Positions 28,016 to 40,597 of a DNA stretch of 64,000 bases are shown piece after piece. The notes beneath the pieces are model-generated. The model saw nothing but the letters and a program-made list of their open reading frames with translations. It had not been told where the DNA came from and did no database searches. The first letter of the stretch is position 1. The number at the start of each line of letters is the position of its first letter. A program made the position numbers and the translations under genes. The DNA is taken from the NCBI RefSeq assembly GCF_000003815.2, contig NC_049997.1:3845066-3909065 (forward strand), given 5' to 3'. Source of the DNA: Branchiostoma floridae. Lineage: Eukaryota; Chordata; Leptocardii; Amphioxiformes; Branchiostomatidae.

Positions 28016-31000
28016 CTACTTGACAGCCTGCAATAAAGGCAAACAACATTAACAATTAGCGCCTGTCAAACTCCTTCACAGTTAAAAGGTTGAGATCTGA
28101 TTAATCCAGTCAATAAATAATGATTTGAACAATCTTGTCTACATGTACTAAATTCTTCTGTATTAAGCTGCGTGAACGGTGTATAAAGCCGTACATCTTT
28201 ATAATAGCGATTTGAAATGCATTTTGTTTTACCTTTTTCTCCCGCCGTACGTTGATGATGGCCTCTAGGACGTCCTCATCACTGGATAAGTCGTTTACGT
28301 CACGCAGTTGGTCCACGCATTCTGTTAATTAATGGCAGAAAAATTCGAAGTATTAATCATCAAAACATGAATGAATTGATTGAATAAAATGTTTGCCACG
28401 GTATTTCACAAATCAAGTTATAGAAACTTTATGCATCAAAGATGTCCAACAATTTCTATTCAGATATACAGTTTCTTCACACATTTTGTTGTTTCACTAT
28501 ATTCATGGCGAAATTGGAGTACTGCGAATGCAGCATTCTTACCCTGGAACGAAGGCCTGTCATCTGGACTCTGACTCCAACATGCTTGCATCAGTTGGTT
28601 AACAGTGTCTACACCCGGCACGTCTGTGGGTACCAGGGACATGTCCGGCCGCCCTCCGCCTGTCACGTAACAACTGAGTGGCGTGCTGATGTTCAATCTG
28701 CCTTGGGCATCTGTAGGACGTATTGATAGAATTTAGGTATGTTATGAATACGTTATAGAGAAAGGCCGGAGTACATGAATTCTACCATGTATCCAGAGAC
28801 AGGTCCATCACATTAGGAGAAAGGCAAAGTTATCATGTGGACTGAATCGTAATAAAAAAATGTACGTACCTCGATAGGGCCTTCTTCGAGTTGCAATCTC
28901 CCACAGCAGTACACCAAAACTGAAATCATCAGAAAAGTCTGTAAAAACTCAAACTAAGAAATCAAACAACTCTTTTAAGTAAGAAGCCTCTAAAAAGGTT
29001 CTATATAACTAGGATATTCACAGGTTCTACCTTCATTATCACATTCAGTTGATTGAGTCATTTGCAGCAAAAATATAATTACAGTTACCTGTACACATCA
29101 GCCTTGTCGGTTGGACCGGCGTCTGTGTCAAAGAACTCCGGTGGAACATGCGTGGGGGTCCCGCCCATCGGGCTCTTTTCAGTCACGATGCGGGACTGCA
29201 TCTTCCATTTGGAAAGGCCAAAGTCTGAAATCTAATGGAAAGTTAGGTTAGAACGGCTGACAGCATATTTAGAACCCTGTACAATGAACAAAAGATAAAG
29301 AAACAATCAGTTTCACTCTCTCCAAAGGAACAAACACCATTTTTCATGCATACTACTTGTAGAAAGTCACCGATAGGAAAAAAAAATACTCAAAGATTGG
29401 TTGGTTCTAACAACGTCCTTGGTTCTAAATTCATAAAAAGGATGACTACTATATCTGAGACAAGTATGTGTATCGCGTAATACCTTCACGTGGAAATCGC
29501 CATCAAGTAGAACGTTTTCTGCCTTCAGATCACAGTGGATGATCTGTGGATCCTGGCTGTGCAGAAAGGTCATCCCCATGGCTGTCTCACGTGCCATTCT
29601 GTACCTCAGGGCCCAGGGCACGTCGATGTTTTGTAGTAGGTCGGTTAGGGATCCGTTCTCCATGAAGGGCATCACGATGGCGAATTGTGGCTGGAGGCAG
29701 ATGCCCAAGAGACGAATGACGTAGTCTGACCGACTCCCCACGTTCAGCTTCCTCGCCTCAGAGTACAGCAGCTCTTGCTCACTTCTGTGGTAAGGCAAAA
29801 GTCAAAACATTTTATGGTGCGTCGATGAAGGTAAAACATCCAGGTAATAAGATACGCCCAAAAGTAGTTACTAAAGCGACTGGACATAATTTGGAAAATC
29901 ATATCCAGTTGCCTATTAAGTAACTGCTTTTTGGTGCATTTTCTGATGTCAAGATTCAAAAGTCACATAACTCTTTTTGTTTTTGTATTGACAAATTTAC
30001 GACATCTTACGTCCGCCGATGGAAAACGTATGCTACATTTTTGTCCGAGACCAGACTCAATAGCTTCCGGGAACGAAAATCATCAAATAAAGGTCAGCAA
30101 AACACACAAAAACAAACAAAAACAAATTGGTTATCAGCATAACTCTTCTATATATTCTTTGATAAACACATTTATTTTTCATTTCCAATAAAGGTTCCAG
30201 AAAACTCTGTCGCACGTACGTTCCATATATTTCAAGGGTCAGACTTTTGACAGCTACTTCCTGTCTCCATCTCCGATAAAAGGCCTTCTTCACAGACCCG
30301 AACGCTCCCTGGCCAATAAGGGACGTCCCCGGGAAGTCTAGCTGTTCATAGTCGATGATGGGGAGCCTGCTGTCAACTGTCACACTAGGATAGTTGCTGA
30401 GAATGTGGAGAAAGTAGAAACAACAGAAATGTTAGACGAAAAAGATTCGAATCCAAGGTGGTAAAATGAGGTTTTGGGTACAAATATAAAACAAAAAACC
30501 ATGTGCAAAGTTGTGTGACTACAGAAAACAAACGATTTTACTTTGTGGTGCATTTTAAAACATTATCGTACCTGTTCAGTTGTTCATTGAATCCATTGCC
30601 ACCAACAGCGCCGCTTTCTTCTGATTCCTCACCGTTCTGCTCTCGACCACTTTCCTCTGATTCCCCTGACTCGTTCTCTCGACCACTATCTTCTGGTGGC
30701 TGAATGCTGACGTCTTGGTTCTAACGGTGAAAAATATTAATGTTTTATTGTTGCTCGGAAGTAAGCAGAATATTGCTTTCACATTTGACGATTTGATTGA
30801 TAAATAGACATAATTTGTTTAGCATTCACAGATGACTTTAGGACCAATGCTGGCTAACTGACGACAAAAGTTTTAATTCCCAATTAAAATTCATCTATAA
30901 AAGGTTCTGAACGTTCCTGGCAATACTCTGATCACAAAGTATGTACATAATACTCACTCTGGGTGTAGTTATTCCAGCAACCGCGAGGGGCGTTGCGGGC

Positions 31001-34000
31001 TCAGCCATTTCCCAGGCACTCATCGTGTGATAATTTTCCCTTGGTCCCGGGTACAGCTCGACCATGGAGAATAAGTCTTCGCCCAAATCCAACACCTTCA
31101 CATCGAATTCCAGCCTACGTGTTCTCTCGCAGTAGAACTTAAAGTTGACTCCATACATGCCGTTCACCTCTTCCACATCAGGGCGGATGTTTCCGTGGAA
31201 GATGGCGCAGACGGTCTCGTTTTCCAGCATGGCGACTGGAGGGGTTGGTGTGCCTTCCTATTTGGAAAGGATCGAACATGTCACGCTTGCAAAATTGCCA
31301 TTAGGGGGTGTAGCTCCGGCTGAGCTCTGAGGCCACAAAATTGTCCCGGTGGATTGCCGCATACAAGGGAGTACCACGTGTCGCCTGGTCCCGGGTTGCT
31401 TTTAACTGTGAGTCAAAAGAGCCGGGGCCCGGTAGTGCCCCAAAATAGCCCGGTAGTCATAGGTGTCCCACGAGACCTCGTAGGGGTCACGCCCAAAAGT
31501 GCAATAAAACAGCATGCAAAATACCCGACGGGTCCCCTGTTTCCAACTGTGACCGTGACGTAATTATCAATACAGCTCCATTCCAAACTTAAACTAGTGG
31601 CAACTCTTAAGGGGCGATGTACAGACATCGTACGATATGTGTAAGAAGAAAAACGACTTTCTGAAAAGATACTGCTTACCTGCAGCTCGTATTTGTCCTC
31701 GGTTTGGGTGCGACTTATGCGATCGTCCACAGACTCCTCCAGCACACACTCCATCCGGGCAGTCATGACGCCGTCCTCCCGGGGTTCCTTCCACTTCTTG
31801 AAGATGACAGTCCTGACGCGTCGGGCCCGGACGTTTCTCGTCACCAGGTTGACGATCCCACTTACATCCGTCCCGTCACGGCAGCGAAGAACGACAAAAC
31901 TGAAGTGTAATAATTGTCAGTCAGTCATAGAATAAATCATCACATGTCACTACATCACTGGAAAATTCACCATGTGTATTATCTCAATGTCATAGTCTAC
32001 ATAATCACAGGCGTTCTACTTTGTAAAACTTGATGACGTTACAAGGTAAGTGGAAGTGTTGCTCAGCAAACAAAAAACAATACAGACTAAGACAACTCAA
32101 GATTTGTTGAAGGCTTAATGTCTACTTACCCAGAACTGAGTCGGTCTGTCTGGAAAGCCACCTTTGATCCCTGTAGGACGACATTCTCCACTTTACTGGT
32201 GACGTCTTCCCAGTCTCCGTTCTCATCGCAGCTGAGGACACGGACTTGGCTGTCTTCTTCTCCGGGTGACAGGGGCAGAACAACAGTAGCGGGGCGGTTC
32301 AACAGTAGGTCGCTGCCTTTAAAAAAGTTGAGAATATGACTCATGTTGTCTACTGCATCCTCCATCCCAGCACACGCAAGTGTGTCTCTGTCGACTGGCG
32401 TCACCTTTATTGGACAGAAAAGAAGAAAATGACTCGTCACTGACCCCAAACACTTAATATATATTAAGATGTATTTAATACACCTCCAGCGTCTTCTTGT
32501 AGTTGACCTTCATCTGGAAGTCGGGTTTCGCTCAAGGCGGCGATATCTATGCCAAGTCGGGTAAGCTCCCTTGCGACAAAGGCGCAATACATACACCTGA
32601 ATATAAAAGTACCATAGACATTAATCTAAACAGTCTTGTAATTAAATTAACAAATGTCGAAGATTAAGTGCTATGCATAATAATTATGTTTTTGTTTTTA
32701 AATTAGGAAAGAAACTGACTGATTCCACAGATGTCATTTCTTGGGCTTTTTTCGTCGACGCTTACTTGAATAGAATGAGAAACAATATGTCATCTGTTAG
32801 TGCACAAATAACGCTAATTTTGACCCTACAATAACACAGAAATATTTGCTTACAGTAAACGAGATCTCCTGCTCTTCAGGGATACAGTCCTCAGGAAGGT
32901 TGATCTCAATCCCTGTCTGCTCTGAGGATGTCAGGGGTGATGATTCGCCTTTCCTTACTCTGAAGCCGTGTTTCAATGGTCTCGCCACGACAGCAAATGA
33001 AGAGAAGTGCGTTACCTCTACCGTAACAAACCGCTGTCCCTAAAGTGCAGGTAATAAAATCAAATATGTCAACACTTTGTAGACAGTAACGAACTCTAGT
33101 TAGGATCAGTTTGAAATGAAGGATTGAACCAGCACGTACTCCTGTAAATATTCACAGGTCATCTTCTTTCACACATATAACAATAGTTAAACACTTACGT
33201 TCTCTTCTTCGCTCAGTGTTTCCAGAGCCAACCACGTACCGCCGTCATCCTCTGACGTCATCACAATGTACTCCCTTTCGCAGTCAAACTTGGGTAAGGA
33301 GTGTGGAATCTTCAGCTTTACGGGCTCGGAGAACGTCATTCCTGATGGTCGCATCTCGATGATGTCGCTGACCAGAAGCTCGGTGTCTTCTAGGTCGAGC
33401 GTTCCGTCGTACCCGTGTGGGTTCAGCACTACTGTGATAACTGATGTGTCTTCCTCTGTAGCTCCGGGAGGAATGCTCAGGTTGCAGCCTGCAGGGAGGT
33501 CCAGCGACTGCACGGTGCTTGTGTCTGTTGATATCTCATAACTGTAAAAGGCATATTTATAAGTTAATGGTCAGCCATATGCTTAGTATAGTCTTAGTTT
33601 ATTGTTGAACATTTAATGCTATAAAGGTTCAGGTACCAACAAGGAGAAGGAAGAATTTTATTCCGAAGAGGCTACATTTTTGCACTTACCTAAACAGCTT
33701 GCCGTACTCCTCTGGAACGGTAGGGCCAAGGCGCAATTCCTCTTCCTCTTCTAAAGCGATAGACTTTAATGTAGCCTTGATGATTTCCTCCAAAAGTTCT
33801 TCCATCACCGGACATGCCTTTGCATCTAGGACAGCTGTTTCTTCGCCCACCGTTTCGTCGCTAATTTCCGTCACAAGTGACATGTTGGCGTCTTCAAAGA
33901 TAGACTTCCAAACGTCCTCTGCGCATTCTTCTTCTGCGATTGCATCATCTGTCATATACAGCATAAGGTGCTCAGCCATACTCTCATCAACAATGGTGAC

Positions 34001-35146
34001 GATGTCGTCTGAAAGAATTTCGATGATTGTGTCGTCAACAACCTCCGTCGCAATGGTTACTGCGACCTTGTTGAAGCAATCCTCTGCCAACAGCTCAGTG
34101 CGGACGGAGACCACGCCTTCTTTCACAATTGTGCGGTTTGGTAGCTGCAATGCCGGAGTGTCATTCAGCACAAGACCGGTTTTTGTCCCTATCTTTTTGT
34201 CTTTCAGCTTCCGCAGGCGGTGAAGTGCAGGTGGCAAACCGTACAGACGACGGTTTCCTTCCAAGTCGAGAGTTTCCAGGTTCAGTAGGCGTCCCAAGCC
34301 GTCTGGAAGCTTGCGCAGTTTGTTGCCGGCAAGGTGGATTTCTTTCAAGGAGGACGACTCTCCGATAGAGTCCGGAAGGGTCTCAATACCACAGTAGCTG
34401 AGATTAAGTTTTTCAATGTGTTCCAACTTCTCAATCCCTGCAGGCAGAAAACATAAGGAACTGTTGTCCTCCATATCCAAGATCTTCAACTTCCGAGGGA
34501 CGTTCAGCTGTAAGTCGCGATGACGGTTTTTCAGTTTGTTCTTCTTCATTTCTAAGATTTCAAGACATCCGAGCGACTTGATTGATTCTGGAATGCGTTC
34601 AAATGCGTTGTTGTTGAGGAACAGGATCTTAAGTTGCCTCATACCTGAAATGTTGTCTGGGAGAGTTGTCAAGGCATTAGTTGACAGATCAAGGGTTTCA
34701 ACTGTGGCCAGGACAGTAAGATTGCCTGGGAGTGATCTGAGGTTGCATTTGCACAAAACAACGTACTCAAGGTACCTAAGCTGCTGCATTGTTGCTGGAA
34801 GAGTTACTGTAGCAATTGAAGGATTCCGTGAAAAGTCAATTATGCTCAGATATTTGCACCCCGAAATGGTACCACTGATTTCTGTGATGGGACAACCGGC
34901 TACTCTCATTTCTTTTAGATTAGCAAGACTCGCAATGTCAGCCGGTATGGAACCCAGAGGGTTGTCTGAAACATCCAAGATTTCAAGTTCCTCGATACGG
35001 AAGACGGCAGGTGGTATTTCATTCAGAGACTTTCCCGAGAGATTTAGTTTATTCTCTTTCATTTGGGCCCTTAGGTATGCTTCGGTCCATCCTGTATTAG
35101 CTGGCCTTCGTGTTCTTGCTGTTCTTGATCTTCGAGTCCGATCCAT
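28016..35146 (-). CDS. LRR-ZU5-UPA-like protein with C-terminal RIPK-like kinase (copy 1)
   Basis: Fourteen exons: 35146-33690, 33541-33199, 33039-32854, 32404-32130, 31899-31680, 31257-30958, 30720-30572, 30396-30220, 29784-29484, 29231-29089, 28919-28870, 28710-28543, 28321-28233, 28027-28016. They give 3870 nt, 1289 residues. Residues ~30-330 are leucine-rich repeats of the LxxLxLxxNxLxxLP type, followed by an acidic helical stretch to ~486. A ZU5 domain follows (LDLPAGCNLSIPPGATEED...), ending in VTHFSSFAVV. HF-S is the self-cleavage motif of PIDD1. A second ZU5/UPA-like part (about 600-870) and a Ser/Glu-rich linker lead to a kinase: GQGAFGSV, VAVK, FMENGSL, HCDLKAEN, SDFGLSKWK, PPEFF. 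FHVKISDFGLSKW and PFMENGSL are typical of the RIPK family. PIDD1 has the same layout but ends in a death domain, which I do not see here. No signal peptide or membrane segment, so probably cytoplasmic. Function is inferred from the domains. Confidence 0.87.
30958..31680 (-). other. GC-rich intronic segment conserved between the two kinase paralogues
   Basis: The intron between exons 5 and 6 of copy 1 (about 31290-31600) matches the corresponding intron of copy 2 (about 46345-46620) along most of its length. A shared stretch is 'ccaaaatagcccgg' with a nearby 'cctcgtaggggtcacgc'. The similarity looks high for an intron next to others that have diverged freely. It could be a shared old transposon or a constrained element. 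The listed interval includes exon edges at both ends. Confidence 0.45.
32485..32600 (-). mobile_element. Retrotransposon endonuclease fragment in intron 3 of kinase copy 1
   Basis: The minus-strand translation reads CAFVARELTRLGIDIAALSE then TRLPDEGQL. This matches the start of a LINE APE-type endonuclease ('ELxxxxIDIxxLSETR'). It is a short orphan fragment. The homologous intron of copy 2 is only 161 bp and lacks it. Confidence 0.7.
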
Positions 35147-36930
35147 ATTGGGCCCTAGTGTAGTGTGGGGACAAAATTATTTCAGCTTTTTAGATCAAGT
35201 CGCCATGAACATTTTTTCACTACAAATTCCCCGGATGGAGGCCTGACAAGCCTCCGTCTCGTATCAGTCATATACGTGTCAGTAATTACCGATTCCTAAG
35301 CAGGTTTTTGATAGATTTGTCTTATTTTATCTGACCCTTACCTCCCTCATGACTCCAAGGAAAAGTAGCCTGCAGGCCGATTTGAGCTTCTCATTGATAA
35401 AGGTTCAAACTAGCAATTGACATTACCCTAAAGAAAGAATGTCTAATGGTTACTTTGAAGAAGGTAGCGATTTGTGTATCGCACATTTTGTAAGACTTAA
35501 GAATAATGGTTGAGCCTGCATCATACATTGTAGCTGAAGGTCCGTGCACTAGAAATACAGGTACATAGCCCATAGAGGCACGTAATATATTTTCTAAGCT
35601 ATTGATCTTTAGATTTACTGCATTGGCTCAAACATACCTCTCCCTTTAACTGATTACTATGTGATCCATCACTGTAGTACGCTATCTGTTCTTTTATTGC
35701 TTCTCTGTGACGGCGACATCTTGTATCAATGCTGGCTGGCATCTGGTGCCTAATTGAACGTATTTACAATGGCAACAGATGCCTTTAAAACACTATTGCT
35801 GTCAGATTAAAGACCGTGTGAAAGATCAGCTCGGCGTAGTTGAGCAACGAGTCAACATTTGTATTGTTTAGTTGCTATGCACCAACCTATGTATGTCTAA
35901 CCAACAAGCATGTTTGTTTGTACAATAAAAGACTCGCTTGTAAAATGTAAACGGTGGACGAGTAGAGGCAACACTTGCCAGAACATCGTTTTGATAACGC
36001 TTCATCATATATAAAGTTCCTCCACACGCAAGCGTTGAGCGGTCACTTACAAAAACAGATACATAAACTACAGGAAATACAAGACCCACGCGTGCACGTT
36101 AGGTGTCAATCGAAACAAAGAGGATTGTAATGACACATGTGGCGTTATGCATTCTCCTATGCAGAGATGAAATAAAACTGCGTCGAATAAGCGAGAGGAG
36201 TTCTATGATGTGGGCTCCAATCTGCGGGAGAATGACTTTATGCTTAAGCGTCCAAAACGACTACCACAAGCAAGGGAAAAGTGCAATGATTTAAGTGCAA
36301 ACCTTTTCTTTGCTGTCCACGATTGAGGGTTGTCGATCAATGTGCAAGGCAGGTATAGCTGGAGATTTTTCCACTGGTAGCTAACAGAGGAACAAACGGG
36401 CATCAAGCCAGGTTGTAGAATGATCAAGGACTACAGGTCACAAAAAGTACACGTGATACAATTTACGGTCTATTCGCGGCAATGCTTTGGTCTAGTTGCT
36501 GTGGACACATGGTTGACAAAGTTGACAGCTTTATTCAAGTTTTTGTAATGTTTCCAGTCATTCATTAACGCGTGTCTCCATGTGTTGTTGGCACACCTCC
36601 AAGTAGCAAAACAGTAGCATGACCTTTGTGTACACACAAAGAGCCAGTGAGAAAATAGGTAGGTTTCAACGGTAGGTTTCAACATTTGGCCCAAAACACT
36701 AAGTACATATAAAGCTTTGTACTGACTCTACGCAACACCAAGGACGAACAAAAATATTATTTGACTACTATCAAAGCCATCAGATATTGGTATACAAGTT
36801 TGCATACAAGAAATCTTAGTATTTGTACTGTGGTCAGAGCAATTAATTTCCAGTGTCTGCTTCCTTTTGTTGCTGAAATCAAGATAACAGCGAGAGAGCG
36901 CAAACATGACAACACTGGCGACTATTCACA
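35147..36930. other. 5' flank of kinase copy 1, inverted homologue of 40,950-43,135
   Basis: This is the upstream region of copy 1. At 35225-35290 it carries a fragment resembling the tail part of the SINE at 40,065 ('cggatggaggcctg', 'ctcgtatcag'). The stretch around 35960-36045 ('acttgccagaacatcg', 'cctccacacgcaagcgttg') is the inverted match of about 42500-42590. The stretch 36760-36930 is the inverted match of 40800-40950. No independent gene is seen. Confidence 0.6.
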
Positions 36931-36949
36931 TTGCGCCTTAAGTTTGTGG

Positions 36950-37135
36950 TGAAGTGGCTTCTGATGTGAAGCAAAGAGAGTAATCACTTTCTAAGACGTT
37001 GGAAGGCTTGGAATTCGCAACGTCAAAAGAACCAACCCAATCCAGCGTTTCGATACGATTCAGTCCTGGACAATGTGAAAAAATGCAAACATTCTTTGAC
37101 AAGGAAGCATATTAAGAATATCTCATTGTGTTCAA
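36950..37135 (+). pseudogene. Decayed PARP14-like last-exon remnant (left arm)
   Basis: The sequence aligns with the end of the PARP14-like final exon (about 26740-26880). Frame fragments RYDSVLDNVKK and EYLIVFK correspond to RFDSVVDNM and EYLIVFK, separated by a deletion and a stop. It points in the same direction as PARP14 and away from kinase copy 1. A partner remnant lies on the opposite arm at 40598-40800. Confidence 0.7.
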
Positions 37136-37499
37136 ATTTGTATTATCCTCTCCCGTTGATGCGTTAACATGGCCACCATTCAACCTGGCCGACTGTTCGG
37201 CTTGGTGGTGTTTTAACGGGCCAAGTCTCCCAAGCACATTGCCTGTTTCTGACAGCATGTCTTGTTTTACTGCTCTTTCGCGTAATCGCTGGCCATGAGC
37301 TGGTAGTGATTGACACCAATCCGTAAAGAAAGATTCCAAGGCTAAGGTTTTACATTGAGGCCAGTCCTTGCCTTTAAATGAAAGCGATAGATTCTGTCTA
37401 ATACCCCTCGTCTTCCTTTTGCATTGCAGATACATGTACCGAAGATATCTTTCCTACGGCAATAAGACAGTGCATAGATATAAACTTTCAGACAAAGCA

Positions 37500-38830
37500 A
37501 ATACACATGTATACCATGACATGGATGTAACAAATGATTGTATTTGTGTAGAAAAAATATGGGCATAGTCTTTGGTCTGAATATGGCATATACTTAAAAA
37601 TCAACATGAACATGTCTAGGGAGTAATGTGACTACAAAAACATATCCCTGTTCAGGAACTTTGCATAGTAACATCTTACCTTACCTTACCTGGCACCATG
37701 ATTGTTCTTGACTTTGTAAAAATTGAAGTACATAAAGTAAATTCAAAGCACGAAACGAGTTTAAGTAAGAGCACCAAATGAAACACAAATCAAACTGGCT
37801 TATCAAAACCAACCATAAAGCTATCTGTCAGTGTACTGATTGTTGGCCTGTTTGTGCATTTGTTGAGGAATGGCAAAGAACATCGAATAAGCAGATTATG
37901 GCTTTCTTGAGAATAGCACGAAAGTTCATCTGCCATCTGTGTTGATATCATGCAGTTATAACAAAAAGGATTTTAAGCTGTTACTTTGAATGCTGGATAT
38001 GGCTTCGTTGAGATGCTGAGGTAGTAATGAGATATCTATCACTTGTAATGTTAGTTCACCTTTATTCGTGGGGTAACCTTTATCTGTTATTTTTAAAAAC
38101 AAGTAGTTTTGGGATATCAAGTTGATGGACATGGGTTTCAAACTGCAATATTTCTAAAATATAATTTAGAAATATTGCAGTTTGATATATAAAAGGTTGT
38201 AGGTTACCCGAATATTTGAACATATTGCAGTTTCATATAACAATGGATATAGGTTACCCTGCAGATAACGGTGAACTAGCATTACGGTCACTACAACATT
38301 GGAAAGGAATAACACTCTTCAGCAAACACAATGTAGCACACAGTTTTGTTTAACTACCTTCTGACATATCCACAACCTCAGCTTGTAGTTAAGGACTATC
38401 CTTACTTGATCAGGATTTGAAAACATTTGACTATTCTATGGCAATTTTATATGTATTAGTATCAATAATACTTGATTATTGATTATCAACTGTATATAAT
38501 ACATCATGTTAGGCATGAATGTAATATTGGAAAGAACTATGTACAAAAGAGAGAGGTTGAGAGATGAAATACACAATGTGGCTTATTTTTGGTTACAAGT
38601 GCATCTCTCAAATCAACGAGTGACACAATCTAACATTTATCATGATATGTTAACTATCAATGACATTCAGATACTATCATGTCATAAAATAAAGCCAGCA
38701 AATGGTCATTCCATCTCAGATTGTCAGAATTGTTAAATACATTTTTACACTATTACCCTTTTTTCACACCTTTTCACATTTCGTCCAAATATTGCATGCT
38801 ATCATTGACAGACATCCAGGGCATTTGGCC
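37500..38830 (+). repeat. Flank repeat, copy B (about 1.3 kb)
   Basis: Direct homologue of 50890-52210 over most of its length. Shared stretches include 'catgttaggcatgaatgt', 'actatgtacaaaagagaga', 'cttatttttggttaca', 'gttccatctcagattgtc' and 'tccaaatattg'. The first 300 bp also match copy A at 27060-27480. It lies just 3' of the left PARP remnant. No ORF is supported. Confidence 0.8.
38140..38185. repeat. Perfect 20-bp hairpin
   Basis: Arms CAAACTGCAATATTTCTAAA (38140-38159) and its exact complement (38166-38185) with a 6-bp loop. A third, partial copy of the motif ('aacatattgcagtttcat') lies about 35 bp further on. Confidence 0.85.
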
Positions 38831-38850
38831 AAGGGCAGGATTTCCTTAAA

Positions 38851-40060
38851 ACGTGGACTCGATCGCTTCATTCGGTTGTTCTAGGAACCGCCATGAATTA
38901 TGGCACCGTATACACCTCGAGGCGGGTCATTCTAACTCTATATTACATAATATATACATATAGATGATAACTCTGTAGTAAGTACTCTGACAATAATTAC
39001 TCTGTACGATCGTCATATTTTTGTATGTCAAAGAGTTTATATCAAATTTGAGCTGTTTTATTTGTTTGTATACGTCAAGTCTGAACATCAAATTTTAAAA
39101 GCTCCTATTCTGCCCAGACATAGAGGTGTAAATAGGGTTGGTGACATTGGTGACATCGAACCTCTGATCAAAGGAGAAATACTTTTGCTGTGCCGCTTGG
39201 AAGTCACGTCAACGCCTTTTCTATCCATTATCAAGACGAAAATATGCCAGGCTGTCAACTTAAAGATAGCTTTATCAGTAAAGTACGCTGATAGCGGTAT
39301 TTGTACTTGTCAACAGAGATATCATATCAGCAAATATTATGAATAGCATTTTTACAGCGCAGCTTTGTATGGTACTGGGTTAATAAACTGTATTTACAGG
39401 CACCTTGAAGTTCAAGTATTACTTTACTGTCGATGTTGTAGCTGGCACATGAATTTAGCGAAGCCAGTATGTTATGCTTAAAGTAAAGCGTAGTCGCTAT
39501 CCTTCGGAGCTTAGCGTACGGTCTTTACCCATGCAGCCCCCCCCCCCCCCTCGTGTCGCGAAAATGTTATCAGGAAAAATACGACAAAGTCACTTAACTA
39601 GTATCAAAGAACAAACATCACTTTGACGCTGTCAAGTTGATAAGTCACTGTGTGCGCAAGTCCACGTAACGGCACCTTTACTATCAAACGTGAAGCATGT
39701 TTTCGTGTCATTGCAGTATATGGTATTGTTTTCTCAGTTGTCCGTTAATTTAAATGGTTCGATCGTTCGCGGACTACCTGTTGCAGGGATAATTACATAT
39801 ATCCGGCCAGATTGGTGTCGTTGGACCGTCAACAATATAAGGTAGGAAAAGTGTCATGTTCTGGATATGTATTTGGCCATATTTCGCAGCGTACTTTCGT
39901 GTGATTATGACGAAAAAAAGGCTCTCTTAGATCTTTGTCAGTGGTTGGTTCTGTCACATGCTAAAAAGTGCTATTACATCAGAATAGTACGAAGATCCCA
40001 AGACCCATGTAAACGTGCCCTTAGATATGACGCCCTTAGCATGGCAGAGATGATCCAAGT
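38851..40060. other. Spacer at the centre of the inverted duplication
   Basis: I see no gene here. It contains a poly-C run at about 39536-39550 and nothing that matches the arms. The symmetry axis of the inverted duplication falls in or near this interval. Confidence 0.5.
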
Positions 40061-40064
40061 CAGA

Positions 40065-40562
40065 CCGGGGCCGCGTAGCACAGTGGTAGTGTATTCGGCC
40101 CGTGACCGAGAGGTCGCCGGTTCGAATCCGCCTGCCGTGTTGCCGGTCTTGTGCCCTTGGGAAAGGCACTTTACACGACTTTCCTCACTTTACTCAAGTG
40201 AAAAATGAGTCGTCCCTCGGATAGGACGTTAAATTGAGGTCCCGTGTATGGGGAGAGTCAGACCCCATGCACGTTAAAGAACACCCACACGTGCGATGGT
40301 GCGGTGTATGTTGGTGCAAATCCTTCTGTCGGAAGTTGGTGATTCACGTCAAATCACCCGGATGGAGGCCTGGCGACCTCTGTCTCGTATCAGCCACATG
40401 GTGATCTACATCATTCACCCGGACGGGTGTGTCACCCCGTAAGGGGCGCTATAACCCGTCGTTGTGCGAACATGTGCGAACATGTATATAGGGCTCCCTT
40501 GGAAATCAGTTACTACGTTAACTGAAGGGACTACCCTAAAGATCAATAAATAAATAAATAAA
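40065..40562 (+). mobile_element. tRNA-derived SINE
   Basis: The head is tRNA-like: an A-box-like TAGCACAGTGGTAG near 40075 and a B box GGTTCGAATCC at 40119-40129, with a foldable anticodon arm (TCGG...CCGA). A body of about 400 bp follows and the element ends in AATAAATAAATAAATAAA at about 40543-40561. The anticodon-loop region and the 3' acceptor side are not those of a functional tRNA. A fragment of the same body is near 35225. Confidence 0.85.
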
Positions 40563-40597
40563 GACACTATAGTTTGTACATGGAGAACAAAGTGTAA

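Noticed and set aside
28016..35146. LRRK-type or ankyrin/UNC5-type identity for the LRR-ZU5-kinase genes
   Set aside because: No Roc/COR domains, ankyrin repeats, membrane segment or immunoglobulin domains. The LRR-ZU5-ZU5/UPA order and HFS motif fit PIDD1 and the kinase motifs fit RIPK.
37112..37435. Minus-strand 107-codon open frame with coding-like composition
   Set aside because: No recognisable domain, no splice partners, and it overlaps DNA that behaves as PARP 3' flank. It could be a real exon, but I cannot support it.
40072..40145. A tRNA gene
   Set aside because: The A and B boxes are present, but a 400-bp body and an AATAAA-type tail follow, as in SINEs, and the acceptor stem does not pair well.
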